From a virus, in IMG/VR virus record IMGVR_UViG_3300011999_000020, positions 8,587 through 40,649 of that record: a stretch of 32,063 nt of DNA. One strand, given 5' to 3'. This document shows, in pieces, positions 17,431 to 25,102 of this stretch. Within the stretch, counting starts at the first letter, position 1. Every line of letters begins with the position of its first letter. The notes beneath the pieces were generated by a model. The model worked only from the letters and a program-made list of their open reading frames with translations, was not told the DNA's origin and did not search any database. A program made the position numbers and the translations under genes.

Positions 17431-18633
17431 TTATGATTGGACTTGAACGTCGAGATACTGAGGCTTACCGTCGGCAAAAGTGAAGATTCCGTAGATAGCA
17501 TCGGATCGGATGATCTTTGCTCGCTGATACGGATCGTCGACCATTTCGACTTCGGCAGTGTCCTGAATAACAACATCGATCGCACCTTTCTTACCGTAGT
17601 AAGCGTGGATGAGGTTCTTGGTCAGCGTGTACGTAGCGTTTCCGCCGAATACAAGGCGACCTGAACCTGTACCAGTAATGGTGATCTGATCAGTTGTGTC
17701 GTTGTCGACAGCGGCGAGCTGAAGATCGACCCAGTTAGACTGGTCGTAACCAGGATCAACGTCAGTCCATGCGACATACTTTGTACCGGCTGTGCCAGTA
17801 GTCTGATGAATTGCATCGATCAGGTTATCTCGGGTTGCATCCACACCTGCTTCAATCAAAACGTTACCTGGGGTAGCGCCGATCGAAGTGACGAACGTAT
17901 AGATGAATCCGTTGATAGAGAACGTCTGTCCGTTCGTAGGATTTGAAGCCATCGTGACGATTGCTTCAGCGAGAAGATTCTCGGAGGTGTAAAGCTCCGC
18001 ACCACCGACCGGACCGGCATAGCCGTTTTTGAATGCGGCAGCAGCGAGGTCAATGTTTTTAGACATGACGTACTGCTCGATGACCGATCCACCGTAACTG
18101 TCGATAACCAGAGCAAGATTGGTGAGATCCTGATTCGCTCGGCGTAACTTCGCACGACCCTGAGCCAAAAGCTGAGGAATGTTTGTCGTCGAGAGCACGA
18201 TCGGAGTTCCGCTCGATGTCATCGTGGTGAGGTCACCAGTGTCGAATGCTTGCTGAGCTTTCTTCACTTCAGCAAACACATCGGCATCAATGTAACGAGA
18301 AAGCTTCTTTGCGACTTCCGCACCGATTGTCTCGGCTGGATTCAATGGACCTGCTTGAATCATTTCCTTTTTGGAAACACGGAAGTCTGCACCCTTGTTC
18401 TTGTTTACAAGAAGGGTTTCACCGGAGTCATTGAGCTGGTCAATGGTTCGGTTCACTCCAATCGTGATGTTACGAACACGAATTGGCGCAAGAGAATACT
18501 TTACACGCTTTACGCTCGCACCGTAGTCGAGCTTTTTTTCAAGGCGCGTGTTTGCGATCTCCATCGCAACTAGTACCTTGTCGAACACAGCCTGATAGGC
18601 GTTGTCGAACTGTTCTTTAAATACTGCTAACAT
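17431..18633 (-). CDS. Major capsid protein with inserted accessory domain
   Basis: This 400-aa protein has the layout of P22/HK97-fold coat proteins. It has an N-terminal arm and long helix region and a central spine (about 150-205). A GYAGPVGGAELYTSENLL segment (204-221) is typical of capsid beta-strands before the A-domain, and the C-terminus includes YGKKGAIDVVIQDTAEVEM (about 346-364) and AIYGIFTF. An extra module occupies about 232-335 (GQTFSINGFIYTFV, ATRDNLIDAIHQTTG, ITITGTGSGRLVF) and matches the pattern of the fibre module at 50-155 of the 693-aa protein. It probably forms a surface-exposed decoration. Scaffold upstream and adaptor downstream confirm the context. A mature particle role is inferred. 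Confidence 0.85.
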   Translation of the reverse strand: MLAVFKEQFDNAYQAVFDKVLVAMEIANTRLEKKLDYGASVKRVKYSLAPIRVRNITIGVNRTIDQLNDSGETLLVNKNKGADFRVSKKEMIQAGPLNPAETIGAEVAKKLSRYIDADVFAEVKKAQQAFDTGDLTTMTSSGTPIVLSTTNIPQLLAQGRAKLRRANQDLTNLALVIDSYGGSVIEQYVMSKNIDLAAAAFKNGYAGPVGGAELYTSENLLAEAIVTMASNPTNGQTFSINGFIYTFVTSIGATPGNVLIEAGVDATRDNLIDAIHQTTGTAGTKYVAWTDVDPGYDQSNWVDLQLAAVDNDTTDQITITGTGSGRLVFGGNATYTLTKNLIHAYYGKKGAIDVVIQDTAEVEMVDDPYQRAKIIRSDAIYGIFTFADGKPQYLDVQVQS

Positions 18634-18680
18634 ATGAGGAATAAAATTAGTTGAATAAATTTACCCTCTCAAAACATCAG

Positions 18681-19547
18681 TTATTTATTTCGATGACGTG
18701 AACGCTGAGTGAGGCGATCGATCAGGCTCTCCTGATACTTATCAAACTCCTTACCACCCTTTTCTCGGGATTCAGCAATACGCTTGTGATCATCTTCTGT
18801 TGGTTTGGTGTAATCCGGTTCCTTTGGATGATTGCCTCCCTGAGAGCTGTAGCCTTCCATTCCTGGTTCAGGCTTTACCGCATCGCCATAGAGTTCCTCT
18901 AGAATGTCTTCCATTGTGCGGCCGAGGTTTTCCTCGCTCGACATGATGTACTTCCTGACGGCTTCTTTTTTGGCAATCTTGGCAAGTTCGGGGTTATCGG
19001 CAATCACTCGGTCAAACTCTTTCGAGATTGCTCCGGTGATCTGAGCGGTGTTGATCTCCTTCGACTGCGCTTCAGTCTTCAACTTAATATCTTTGATATC
19101 TGAAAGGTACTCGTCCTCGAATTGCTTCTTGGACTTTGAGAGGAGTGCGTTCGCAAGTTTTCGAGTAAACTCGGGATCTGCACTACCTTCGATGAGCGCT
19201 TCTATCTCGTCCTTGGCATCTGCTCCGCGCGAACCTCCTTTCTTGATCTGCTCCTGCAAATCTTTGATGGTAGGAATGACCTCATCTCGGATCATTTTTT
19301 TCATCTCACGATTCTCTTTTTTGAGTTCATCAAAGAGTTCGTCTTTCTCGATCTCTGCCCGATTCCTTCGTACCTTTGAATCGCTAGGCTTTGATCCTTC
19401 TCCCTCTGCAATCTGAGCAATCGATTGACCATTTGTAGGGTTGTCTGAATCTTTCTTGCCGTTCTTATCGATTGGCTGAGATTCCCCTGCGGCTTTTCCT
19501 GACTTGTCGTCAGCGGGTGCGGCTTCCGTATGATTTTGTTTGTTCAT
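18681..19547 (-). CDS. Capsid scaffolding protein
   Basis: This 288-aa, highly charged and largely helical protein has low hydrophobicity. It has a disordered N-terminus rich in Lys, Asp and Gly (1-60), a coiled-coil stretch (about 65-105, IEKDELFDELKKENREMKK...), further helices, and a basic C-terminus (DRLTQRSRHRNK). Scaffolding proteins typically end in a small basic helix that binds the coat protein. It lies directly upstream of the major capsid gene, the classic scaffold position. Upstream are a 125-base leader, one repeat copy and a terminator, so it is the first gene of the capsid transcript. There is no sign of a fused protease. Confidence 0.75.
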   Translation of the reverse strand: MNKQNHTEAAPADDKSGKAAGESQPIDKNGKKDSDNPTNGQSIAQIAEGEGSKPSDSKVRRNRAEIEKDELFDELKKENREMKKMIRDEVIPTIKDLQEQIKKGGSRGADAKDEIEALIEGSADPEFTRKLANALLSKSKKQFEDEYLSDIKDIKLKTEAQSKEINTAQITGAISKEFDRVIADNPELAKIAKKEAVRKYIMSSEENLGRTMEDILEELYGDAVKPEPGMEGYSSQGGNHPKEPDYTKPTEDDHKRIAESREKGGKEFDKYQESLIDRLTQRSRHRNK

Positions 19548-19672
19548 AATTGTTTACGTTTTTTTGCAATGGTTTTCGCCCCATTGATGCTCGATTGAAA
19601 CGCAGAGCATTAGCGCCGTTACCTTTTTATTAATTAAGAGGTTGGCCCCTCTATGCTTATAAGTATCTAGCG
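19548..19672 (-). promoter_or_regulatory. Untranslated leader of the scaffold/capsid transcript
   Basis: There are about 125 bases without a convincing gene between the repeat copy B and the scaffold ATG. On the minus strand it holds AGAGG-GGCCAA-CCTCT (near 19640-19656) and ATGG...CCAT (near 19573-19588) small hairpins, plus a TATAAG at about 19660. A long leader is unusual in this otherwise 0-40 base-gap genome, so translation or stability control of the capsid genes is plausible. No known riboswitch class is recognised. Confidence 0.4.
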
Positions 19673-19701
19673 CTAAAAATGTGAAAAAGTGTGTGCAATC
19701 A
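19673..19701 (-). repeat. 29-base repeat core, copy B (candidate promoter/control element)
   Basis: This shares the core of the two 45-base copies: TGATTGCACACACTTTTTC followed by ACATTTTTAG on the minus strand. The adjoining bases differ (GCGCTAGATACTTATAAG). It lies just after a strong minus-strand terminator and before the scaffold/capsid leader. That is the position expected for a promoter and not for random duplication. The core is kept while the flank changes, so the core is the functional part. Confidence 0.82.
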
Positions 19702-19707
19702 TTTATC

Positions 19708-19737
19708 AAAAAATCACCGGTTTCCCGATGATTTTTT
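19708..19737 (-). terminator. Rho-independent terminator after the early structural genes
   Basis: On the minus strand AAAAAATCATCGG and CCGGTGATTTTTT form a 13-bp stem with a GAAA (GNRA) tetraloop, ending in a run of six T. The single non-Watson-Crick position is a T-G wobble on this strand but an A-C mismatch on the other, so the minus-strand RNA is the selected one. It follows the 130-aa gene by about 10 bases and ends the portal-to-130-aa transcript. Confidence 0.88.
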
Positions 19738-19747
19738 TGTCTTTTCT

Positions 19748-20140
19748 TTACTTCGCAAGATCGGCTGAAACACTAGGGCGTTTTCTGGCAAGTTCGTTTA
19801 GCAAGATATCAAGGTCTTCGTCTGCGCCGATAAAACGCCTGAGCATTTGCACGGATGCTTCAAAGCGAGCAATGACCGATACCAACTTCCCGAGTTCAGG
19901 ACTATCGTGAAGAACAGCAAAGAGTTCATTCATCGCCTTTCGAGATTCATTCTGAAGACGATCGATAGTGTCCTTGCCGGCAGGAGTTCTAGACCACGAG
20001 ATTAAATCCTGTGACACGTCAATTGCTTTATTGAGGTCTTCAACTTCAGCTTCTTCGAGCTGTTGTTTTTCTTGATCTACTTCTTGCTCTGCATTGTGCG
20101 GACCGGTGAGATCCACTTTTGTTTCTGGTTGTTCGCTCAT
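19748..20140 (-). CDS. Hypothetical helical phage protein
   Basis: This 130-aa acidic protein is not recognised. The first 40 residues are Glu/Gln-rich (EQEVDQEKQQLEEAEVEDLNKA), and the rest is predicted helical with an LLNELARKRPSVSADLAK tail. It is the third of three small genes between portal and scaffold, overlaps the preceding 124-aa gene by 4 bases (ATGA), and is followed by the terminator at 19708-19737. Head-assembly or decoration proteins often occupy this slot. Confidence 0.7.
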   Translation of the reverse strand: MSEQPETKVDLTGPHNAEQEVDQEKQQLEEAEVEDLNKAIDVSQDLISWSRTPAGKDTIDRLQNESRKAMNELFAVLHDSPELGKLVSVIARFEASVQMLRRFIGADEDLDILLNELARKRPSVSADLAK

Positions 20141-20511
20141 AGTTTTAATTTATTACGGACAAGTACATTTTCCTTTTCAAGGGTTTTGAGAATACATTTT
20201 GCTTGCAATTCCTGATCCTTGAATTGCTTCGCTTTATTTTCCTGTATCGCAAGCATGGTGAGAGCGAATCGCTTTTTAGGCGATAGCTTTTTCATGTATG
20301 CGAGAAGCTCGGGATTTGCACGACGAATGTTTTCAGCCAGAGCATTCTGAAGCTTTGCATTTGCTTCCATTTCCCTCGCCTGCTTCTTGATCTGCTCAAT
20401 GTTGCGACTCATCTCACGCAGAGAAAACTCAGCAACTTGACCATACTTGGTGATACGATAGTCGCCTTTATCCTTCGCTTTCTTTTCAATTTTATAAGTA
20501 AATGCTGGCAT
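20137..20511 (-). CDS. Hypothetical basic helical phage protein
   Basis: This 124-aa Lys/Glu-rich protein is not recognised. It has a short beta start (MPAFTYKIEKKAKDKGDYRITKYG) and then long helices (REMSRNIEQIKKQAREMEANAKLQ... ) of coiled-coil type. Its stop overlaps the start of the 130-aa gene by 4 bases, so the two are probably translationally coupled and made in similar amounts. No catalytic or metal-binding motif is seen. Confidence 0.7.
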   Translation of the reverse strand: MPAFTYKIEKKAKDKGDYRITKYGQVAEFSLREMSRNIEQIKKQAREMEANAKLQNALAENIRRANPELLAYMKKLSPKKRFALTMLAIQENKAKQFKDQELQAKCILKTLEKENVLVRNKLKL

Positions 20512-20528
20512 GGTATGACAACGAGATA

Positions 20529-20837
20529 TTAATTCGTTCCTATACCATCAGGAATTGATGCTTGCCCTGCATCCGTTCCACCTTCTGGTGAAGTATTACC
20601 TGCATCAGCTGATTCAGGAGCTGTCGGAGCGACGGGAGCAGTTGTCTCTGTGCCAACGGGACCGGCTTCAGGTGTTGAAGCTTGTGCTTCGCCTCCATTG
20701 ATATCGTAGTCTTCTCGAGCCTGTCTCTCGGTATCAAATTCAGGACTTCTGAAAATAACTGACCCTTGTTCGTCGTAGCGCTTCCATAGCCACTTGCCGT
20801 TAGCTTCTACGAACTTTACATTGTTTGATTCTGACAT
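20529..20837 (-). CDS. Small protein with DUF1508-like fold and Pro/Thr-rich tail
   Basis: The first 45 residues of this 102-aa protein (VKFVEANGKWLWKRYDEQGSVIFRSPEF...ARED) resemble the short YegP/DUF1508 beta-beta-alpha unit. The remaining half is a low-complexity Ala/Pro/Thr/Gly tail (STPEAGPVGTETTAPVAPTAP...) likely to be disordered. It is the first gene after portal. A capsid-associated or decoration role is possible. The family match is weak and rests on the aromatic pattern only. Confidence 0.6.
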   Translation of the reverse strand: MSESNNVKFVEANGKWLWKRYDEQGSVIFRSPEFDTERQAREDYDINGGEAQASTPEAGPVGTETTAPVAPTAPESADAGNTSPEGGTDAGQASIPDGIGTN

Positions 20838-20867
20838 AATTTTATTGATTAAATTAAATAATAATTG

Positions 20868-22868
20868 CTACGGTGTAAGCGCAGCCGTTCGAGTGGCAGG
20901 AGCACCCTTCATTGCAGGATCAATCGTATCGCCAGGCGGTGCATCGACCATACCGCCAGGACCGCTGATCAAGCCTACTTTTGCTGATTGCGCTACCACT
21001 GAACGTGCTGCGTTTTTCTCCACAATTGGAGTGATCTGATCCATGTAGGCAAACACCACAGTATGCTGTTCGGGTGTAAGCTCATGATCAAATTTGTCTG
21101 AAAGATCATGTAGTCTTTGCAGGAATGCTGTATTGGCATCTTTGTAGAGCGGAGCTTTGTCTCCGCCGATAAGAAGTTGGAATGCTTCGTCGGCTTGGGC
21201 TACCACTTCGATCGCATCGTAGTCACTCGTATCAAGAAGTCGTTTGACTGTATCGTCATCGACACCTGCGATTGCCGCCTGAGTTTCAAATAAAACTTTC
21301 TGATTAATAGTTTGATCGCCTTTATAAGCTCCAAGGAAAGTTATTTTATTTTTACTTTCAACAGCATTGTTTTGCGCTTCGGCACTACTTGATTCAACGA
21401 GAATGTCATAGTCGTTTTGATATGGTTTCAAATCTCTTGATGTGACCATTTCAATTTCAAGACCCATCGGACCGAGAATTTGGACAGCAGTTTTCTTTTT
21501 CAGATCCTGCATCACTCCTTCTTTGTGTAAAACAGCAAAGCGATAGTAGCCCTCTGCGTAGCTTTTATTCAAAAGACTAAATCGATCACCTGCTTGCTGG
21601 AGATTTCCTTCATAGATTCCGAGGGTATCTTCAGTCCCCACCCCTTTTACCCCTGCGGTCACACCACTTTCACCTTCGACGATCGTTTCAAGCTTGTCAT
21701 AGACCATGAATGGACCCTGAATTGGAGGGGTTTGCCGTGTCTGTAGCACCTTATTCACATCGATATTGCCCTCAATCTCAATGTATCCGTCCTTTCGGTA
21801 GCGTACTTGTGCAAGATTGCGCACATAGTCTACGTTTACGGCAGTTTGCGGTCGGTTGATCTGCTCAGAGTTATCAAGCGACTGGTTGATACTCTTTTCT
21901 TGTGCCATGAAAATGCCTCGAGCATAATCACAATATGATGGTGTCCAAAATTCACGAGGATCTGGGAATGCCGCCCATGTCCATATTGGATACTTCTCAC
22001 TTTTTCGTATGTCTTTCCAAGGTTCGCATCGAATACAGTCACCTGATGGAGTCAGTACCAAATAATAGCGGTCATCGTTCTCGTCTGTCGTGATCCATGT
22101 ATAGAAAATAAATTGATTCTCGTTTTTGAAACGTTCACGAGGTGCGCCATTGATTTTTCGATTATCTTTGTCGATATCCTGCTTTGTTTTTGCAGTATTA
22201 TTCCCTCCGCTTGCAAGCATTTCCTCCACCACCTTCTTATAGTAAATTCCATCCTTAACACCTTGTGTAAGCTGAGCGCGAGTGAGCTTGGTATTCCACC
22301 ATCCAAGGTATGAAGCTTTTTCTACTCCGCTTCCATCTTCTTCTTCAGTACAAAGTCCGCCAACATCGGGATCAATGAGGAAGTCTTTCGGATCTATCAA
22401 ATTCAAAAGGCTCTTATAAACTCCTTTGTCATTTCTAGTGAGGTACAAATAAATAGTTCGTCCATAAATTGCAGCATCACGCTTTCCCATCAAATCTTTA
22501 AAGTTCCATCTACCGATTTTGGAATCCTTATCTCTGATTGCATTCATCAGTTTTGCTTTTTTCAGATCTGCTGATTCACCTTTGACGTATTTGAATGTGA
22601 GAGGGCTATCAATCTTTGAGAGGATGGTGTGTACAAATCCGTGCATCTTGAAGAGTGGGACTTGAGCTCTCGTATCGCCTGCCTGTTGCAGATAGGTACT
22701 GCCTCCATATGGAGAAGTGACACTTGGATTAGCACGATCAGGATTCATCATGTCTTCGTTTTTATTCCACGAAGACATCCGAGCTTTTTTGTAGCGGTAT
22801 GAGTAGTCGATCTCCTTGAGAGATTGCGATGCTAATGTGTCTCGGGTTTTATAGTGCGCTAACGACAT
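20868..22868 (-). CDS. Portal protein
   Basis: The size of this 666-aa protein, and its place between large terminase and scaffold/capsid, are those of the portal, the dodecameric ring through which DNA is packaged. Supporting sequence includes an Arg/Lys and aromatic-rich first third, the DYARGIFMAQEKSINQSLDNSEQ helix region (about 340-365), an ESGVTAGVKGVGTEDTLGIYEGN stretch (about 420-445), and the acidic, helical C-terminus ending in a Pro/Gly-rich tail. Its ATG follows repeat copy C, which therefore could start the portal transcript. No alternative family is suggested by the sequence. Confidence 0.8.
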   Translation of the reverse strand: MSLAHYKTRDTLASQSLKEIDYSYRYKKARMSSWNKNEDMMNPDRANPSVTSPYGGSTYLQQAGDTRAQVPLFKMHGFVHTILSKIDSPLTFKYVKGESADLKKAKLMNAIRDKDSKIGRWNFKDLMGKRDAAIYGRTIYLYLTRNDKGVYKSLLNLIDPKDFLIDPDVGGLCTEEEDGSGVEKASYLGWWNTKLTRAQLTQGVKDGIYYKKVVEEMLASGGNNTAKTKQDIDKDNRKINGAPRERFKNENQFIFYTWITTDENDDRYYLVLTPSGDCIRCEPWKDIRKSEKYPIWTWAAFPDPREFWTPSYCDYARGIFMAQEKSINQSLDNSEQINRPQTAVNVDYVRNLAQVRYRKDGYIEIEGNIDVNKVLQTRQTPPIQGPFMVYDKLETIVEGESGVTAGVKGVGTEDTLGIYEGNLQQAGDRFSLLNKSYAEGYYRFAVLHKEGVMQDLKKKTAVQILGPMGLEIEMVTSRDLKPYQNDYDILVESSSAEAQNNAVESKNKITFLGAYKGDQTINQKVLFETQAAIAGVDDDTVKRLLDTSDYDAIEVVAQADEAFQLLIGGDKAPLYKDANTAFLQRLHDLSDKFDHELTPEQHTVVFAYMDQITPIVEKNAARSVVAQSAKVGLISGPGGMVDAPPGDTIDPAMKGAPATRTAALTP

Positions 22869-22872
22869 GATT

Positions 22873-22917
22873 GTTTAATTATTTACTCTAAAAAATGTGA
22901 AAAAGTGTGTGCAATCA
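22873..22917 (-). repeat. 45-base repeat, copy C (candidate promoter/control element)
   Basis: Identical over 45 bases to 14766-14810, read on the minus strand. It begins exactly with the TGA stop codon of large terminase and ends 4 bases before the ATG at 22868 of portal. As in copy A, the repeat fills the whole interval between stop and start. Confidence 0.85.
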
Positions 22918-24603
22918 AATACCGATGTCTGGGTATTGCGGACCTTCATCTACCAATTCATCCTCGTATGCAGGTTTTACTTTTCCGTATGGAGTGTCGA
23001 CAAAACGTTCAGGTCTAGGATCTCGAGGCTTTTCCGTCCCGGCAGGACGTGCGATGTCGCTTTGATATGCTGTCGCATCGCTTATGTCGTCATGATCTGC
23101 ATCAGGAAAACGCACGAGTTCATTCTCAAGGTCTTTGCATTCGCCTTGGAGGTGATACACGCTTCGAGTTTCGTAGCGGTACAATAGTCCTGTTCGTATA
23201 CGATCCTGCTTTGACCGACCTTCATGTTTGAGCCACATCAAAGGCAGGAAAGTCTGTCGCACTCTCTGTTCGTGTCGGAGCATCGGCTCAAGCCCACGAG
23301 TGAAAGCGGTATCTTCCCATCCCATTTTTAAAGGAGGCGTACCTGCTTGTACAAGAAAATTGTAAATACCGAACATCTTTTCAATGATTCCGGTGGGACC
23401 GAGCTTTTCTCTCCATGCTTTCAAATGCCACTTTCCTTCTCGGTCAATCCAGTTGATGCAGAAGCCGACGAAGTCTCCGCCTGCGGTTACTACGCCATCT
23501 TCTTTTCTGCTCGGTGTGTCGATCGTGACGTATGCCGCAAGTTTCTTTTCAAGCAGAGCTTCCCATGCGACTGGCATAAACCATTCACGTTTAAAGAGGG
23601 CTTTCATTTCATCGATCGGCTGACAGAGCATCTCAGCCTGAAAATCCATATCACCTTCTTCTGGTGTCCACATCGATCTTCTCTTTCCATCAATACTCGC
23701 CTTGTTTGTGGCTTGGGCTTCGGCATCATTCATCGTCCATCTCTGCGGCCACGATGGAGTGTGCAACCCTGACATGAGAGTTCCTTGGCAAATAGGAACG
23801 ATGCGAACCTTAAGTTCAGGGTCATGTTTGGCACGTTCTATCGTGCTTTGTACATTTCCGTATTCGCTTAGGATGTTACCGAGATACATAACCCTGCGAC
23901 GCTTCGAGTCTAGACCTCTTTTGAATTCTTGTATGTGCATGCGTACCTGACTTGTCGCCGCTTCACTTTTGAGAGTTTTCTTTGTCTCAAAGTCATCAAG
24001 TAAAACAAAGCCAGGACGCATCGCTCCATGCACTCGACCTCGCACGCTTTCCTGCGTACTGTGCGCTTCGACACGGATTCCTGCTTTCTTGATCCTTCCG
24101 TATTCATCTTTCTTGGGATTGGTCACAAAATCTTTTACACGCTTTTGTGTGATCTGATCCTTGGAACGCTTTACGTTATACAATTCACCGAAGTCATTGA
24201 TGAAGCGACTGTTAGTTTGAAGCTCCCAGACAACGTCAAAGAGAATACGCTCGGAGTTAGTGCTATCGAATGCATCGACGTTGATGTACGGTTCTATTTC
24301 ATAAGCGATCATGTAAAGAATAAGTGCCTTAGCAAAACTTGTCTTTGCACTTTCTCCGAACATAAACCATGCGACCTCTCGCACTTTGAAATCAAGGAGG
24401 TCATGTACGTCCCTCATCATGTCGTAATGGAACGACGCAAACTCACTCCAGATATAATGCTGGAGGTAGTATGTGACAAAGTAGCCGAAGTGCTTACGCA
24501 GTGCCTTCGTACGCGCCCCTACGTTGCTCTCCCTGAGGAATTGGATTCCCTGTTGGTTGATCGGGGAGGCTACTTCCATTAGTTGGTCGTTTATCGTTTC
24601 CAT
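22915..24603 (-). CDS. terL: Terminase large subunit
   Basis: This 562-aa DNA-packaging motor and nuclease has a variant Walker A GESAKTS at 83-89 (not the GxxGK form, a known terminase deviation) and Walker B LLDDFE at 201-206. The C-terminal RNase H-like nuclease shows YVTIDTPS around D362, GWED around E430, and DADHDDISDA (501-510) with its aspartate cluster. Length is standard. Its first 110 bases overlap the end of the small-terminase frame. Its stop lies within repeat copy C before portal. It packages DNA into the head through the portal. Confidence 0.92.
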   Translation of the reverse strand: METINDQLMEVASPINQQGIQFLRESNVGARTKALRKHFGYFVTYYLQHYIWSEFASFHYDMMRDVHDLLDFKVREVAWFMFGESAKTSFAKALILYMIAYEIEPYINVDAFDSTNSERILFDVVWELQTNSRFINDFGELYNVKRSKDQITQKRVKDFVTNPKKDEYGRIKKAGIRVEAHSTQESVRGRVHGAMRPGFVLLDDFETKKTLKSEAATSQVRMHIQEFKRGLDSKRRRVMYLGNILSEYGNVQSTIERAKHDPELKVRIVPICQGTLMSGLHTPSWPQRWTMNDAEAQATNKASIDGKRRSMWTPEEGDMDFQAEMLCQPIDEMKALFKREWFMPVAWEALLEKKLAAYVTIDTPSRKEDGVVTAGGDFVGFCINWIDREGKWHLKAWREKLGPTGIIEKMFGIYNFLVQAGTPPLKMGWEDTAFTRGLEPMLRHEQRVRQTFLPLMWLKHEGRSKQDRIRTGLLYRYETRSVYHLQGECKDLENELVRFPDADHDDISDATAYQSDIARPAGTEKPRDPRPERFVDTPYGKVKPAYEDELVDEGPQYPDIGI

Positions 24604-25102
24604 TTTCTTGTGATGTTGTTTTTGACGGCAGTAGTTTTCTGAACCCGAATAATTCTTCTATGCGAAGGTCATCTTCATCTGTGACAATCATCGTGCCTGA
24701 AAGCCTTTCGCCCTTGCTTGTCAGGTCAATGTGCTGTGGCGGTCTACCGTCAAGGTATGCCCACACGAGTTGAATCATTTTTGGATCACCTTCAATCGCT
24801 AGCTTCACAATCTTCTGGGCGAGAGCTTCTTCAAGCGGTAACGGATTGCCAAACTCGTCTTTTGCTTCAAGAGCAAGAAGTCTTTCTCGGACCCTGTGCG
24901 TGAGTTGTTTTATGCCCGATGGACGACCGATAGGATTTCCTGAAAACCCTGGCTTGAAGCGCCCAGAATCGTCCCTCACCTGATCTTTTCCTGATGTATC
25001 AGGTGGAGTGGTATCAATCTTGATGTCCTGCTTCACCTGTTCTTGCGCTGTTATTGGCGGTATCAGGAGTGGTTTATCGTTTTTGTTTTCTTGATTATTC
25101 AT
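24494..25102 (-). CDS. terS: Terminase small subunit-like protein (DUF5681-type)
   Basis: This 202-aa protein starts at ATG 25102, chosen because the longer frame would extend deep into the upstream methyltransferase gene while this start overlaps its stop by only 8 bases. It has a polar N-terminus, the signature FKPGFSGNPIGRPSGIKQ (about 51-68) seen in DUF5681/phage packaging proteins, and a helical part (LTHRVRERLLALEAKDEFGNPLP...). A GRPPQH segment and a disordered Gly/Arg/Pro tail follow. Position next to terL supports a DNA-recognition role in packaging. The 110-base overlap with terL is unusually long. Confidence 0.68.
   Translation of the reverse strand: MNNQENKNDKPLLIPPITAQEQVKQDIKIDTTPPDTSGKDQVRDDSGRFKPGFSGNPIGRPSGIKQLTHRVRERLLALEAKDEFGNPLPLEEALAQKIVKLAIEGDPKMIQLVWAYLDGRPPQHIDLTSKGERLSGTMIVTDEDDLRIEELFGFRKLLPSKTTSQENGNDKRPTNGSSLPDQPTGNPIPQGEQRRGAYEGTA

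Noticed and set aside
14766-22917. The three repeats as a CRISPR array or transposon ends
   Set aside because: They are kilobases apart, all in one orientation, not evenly spaced, and no transposase or cas gene is near. They match gene-group starts instead.
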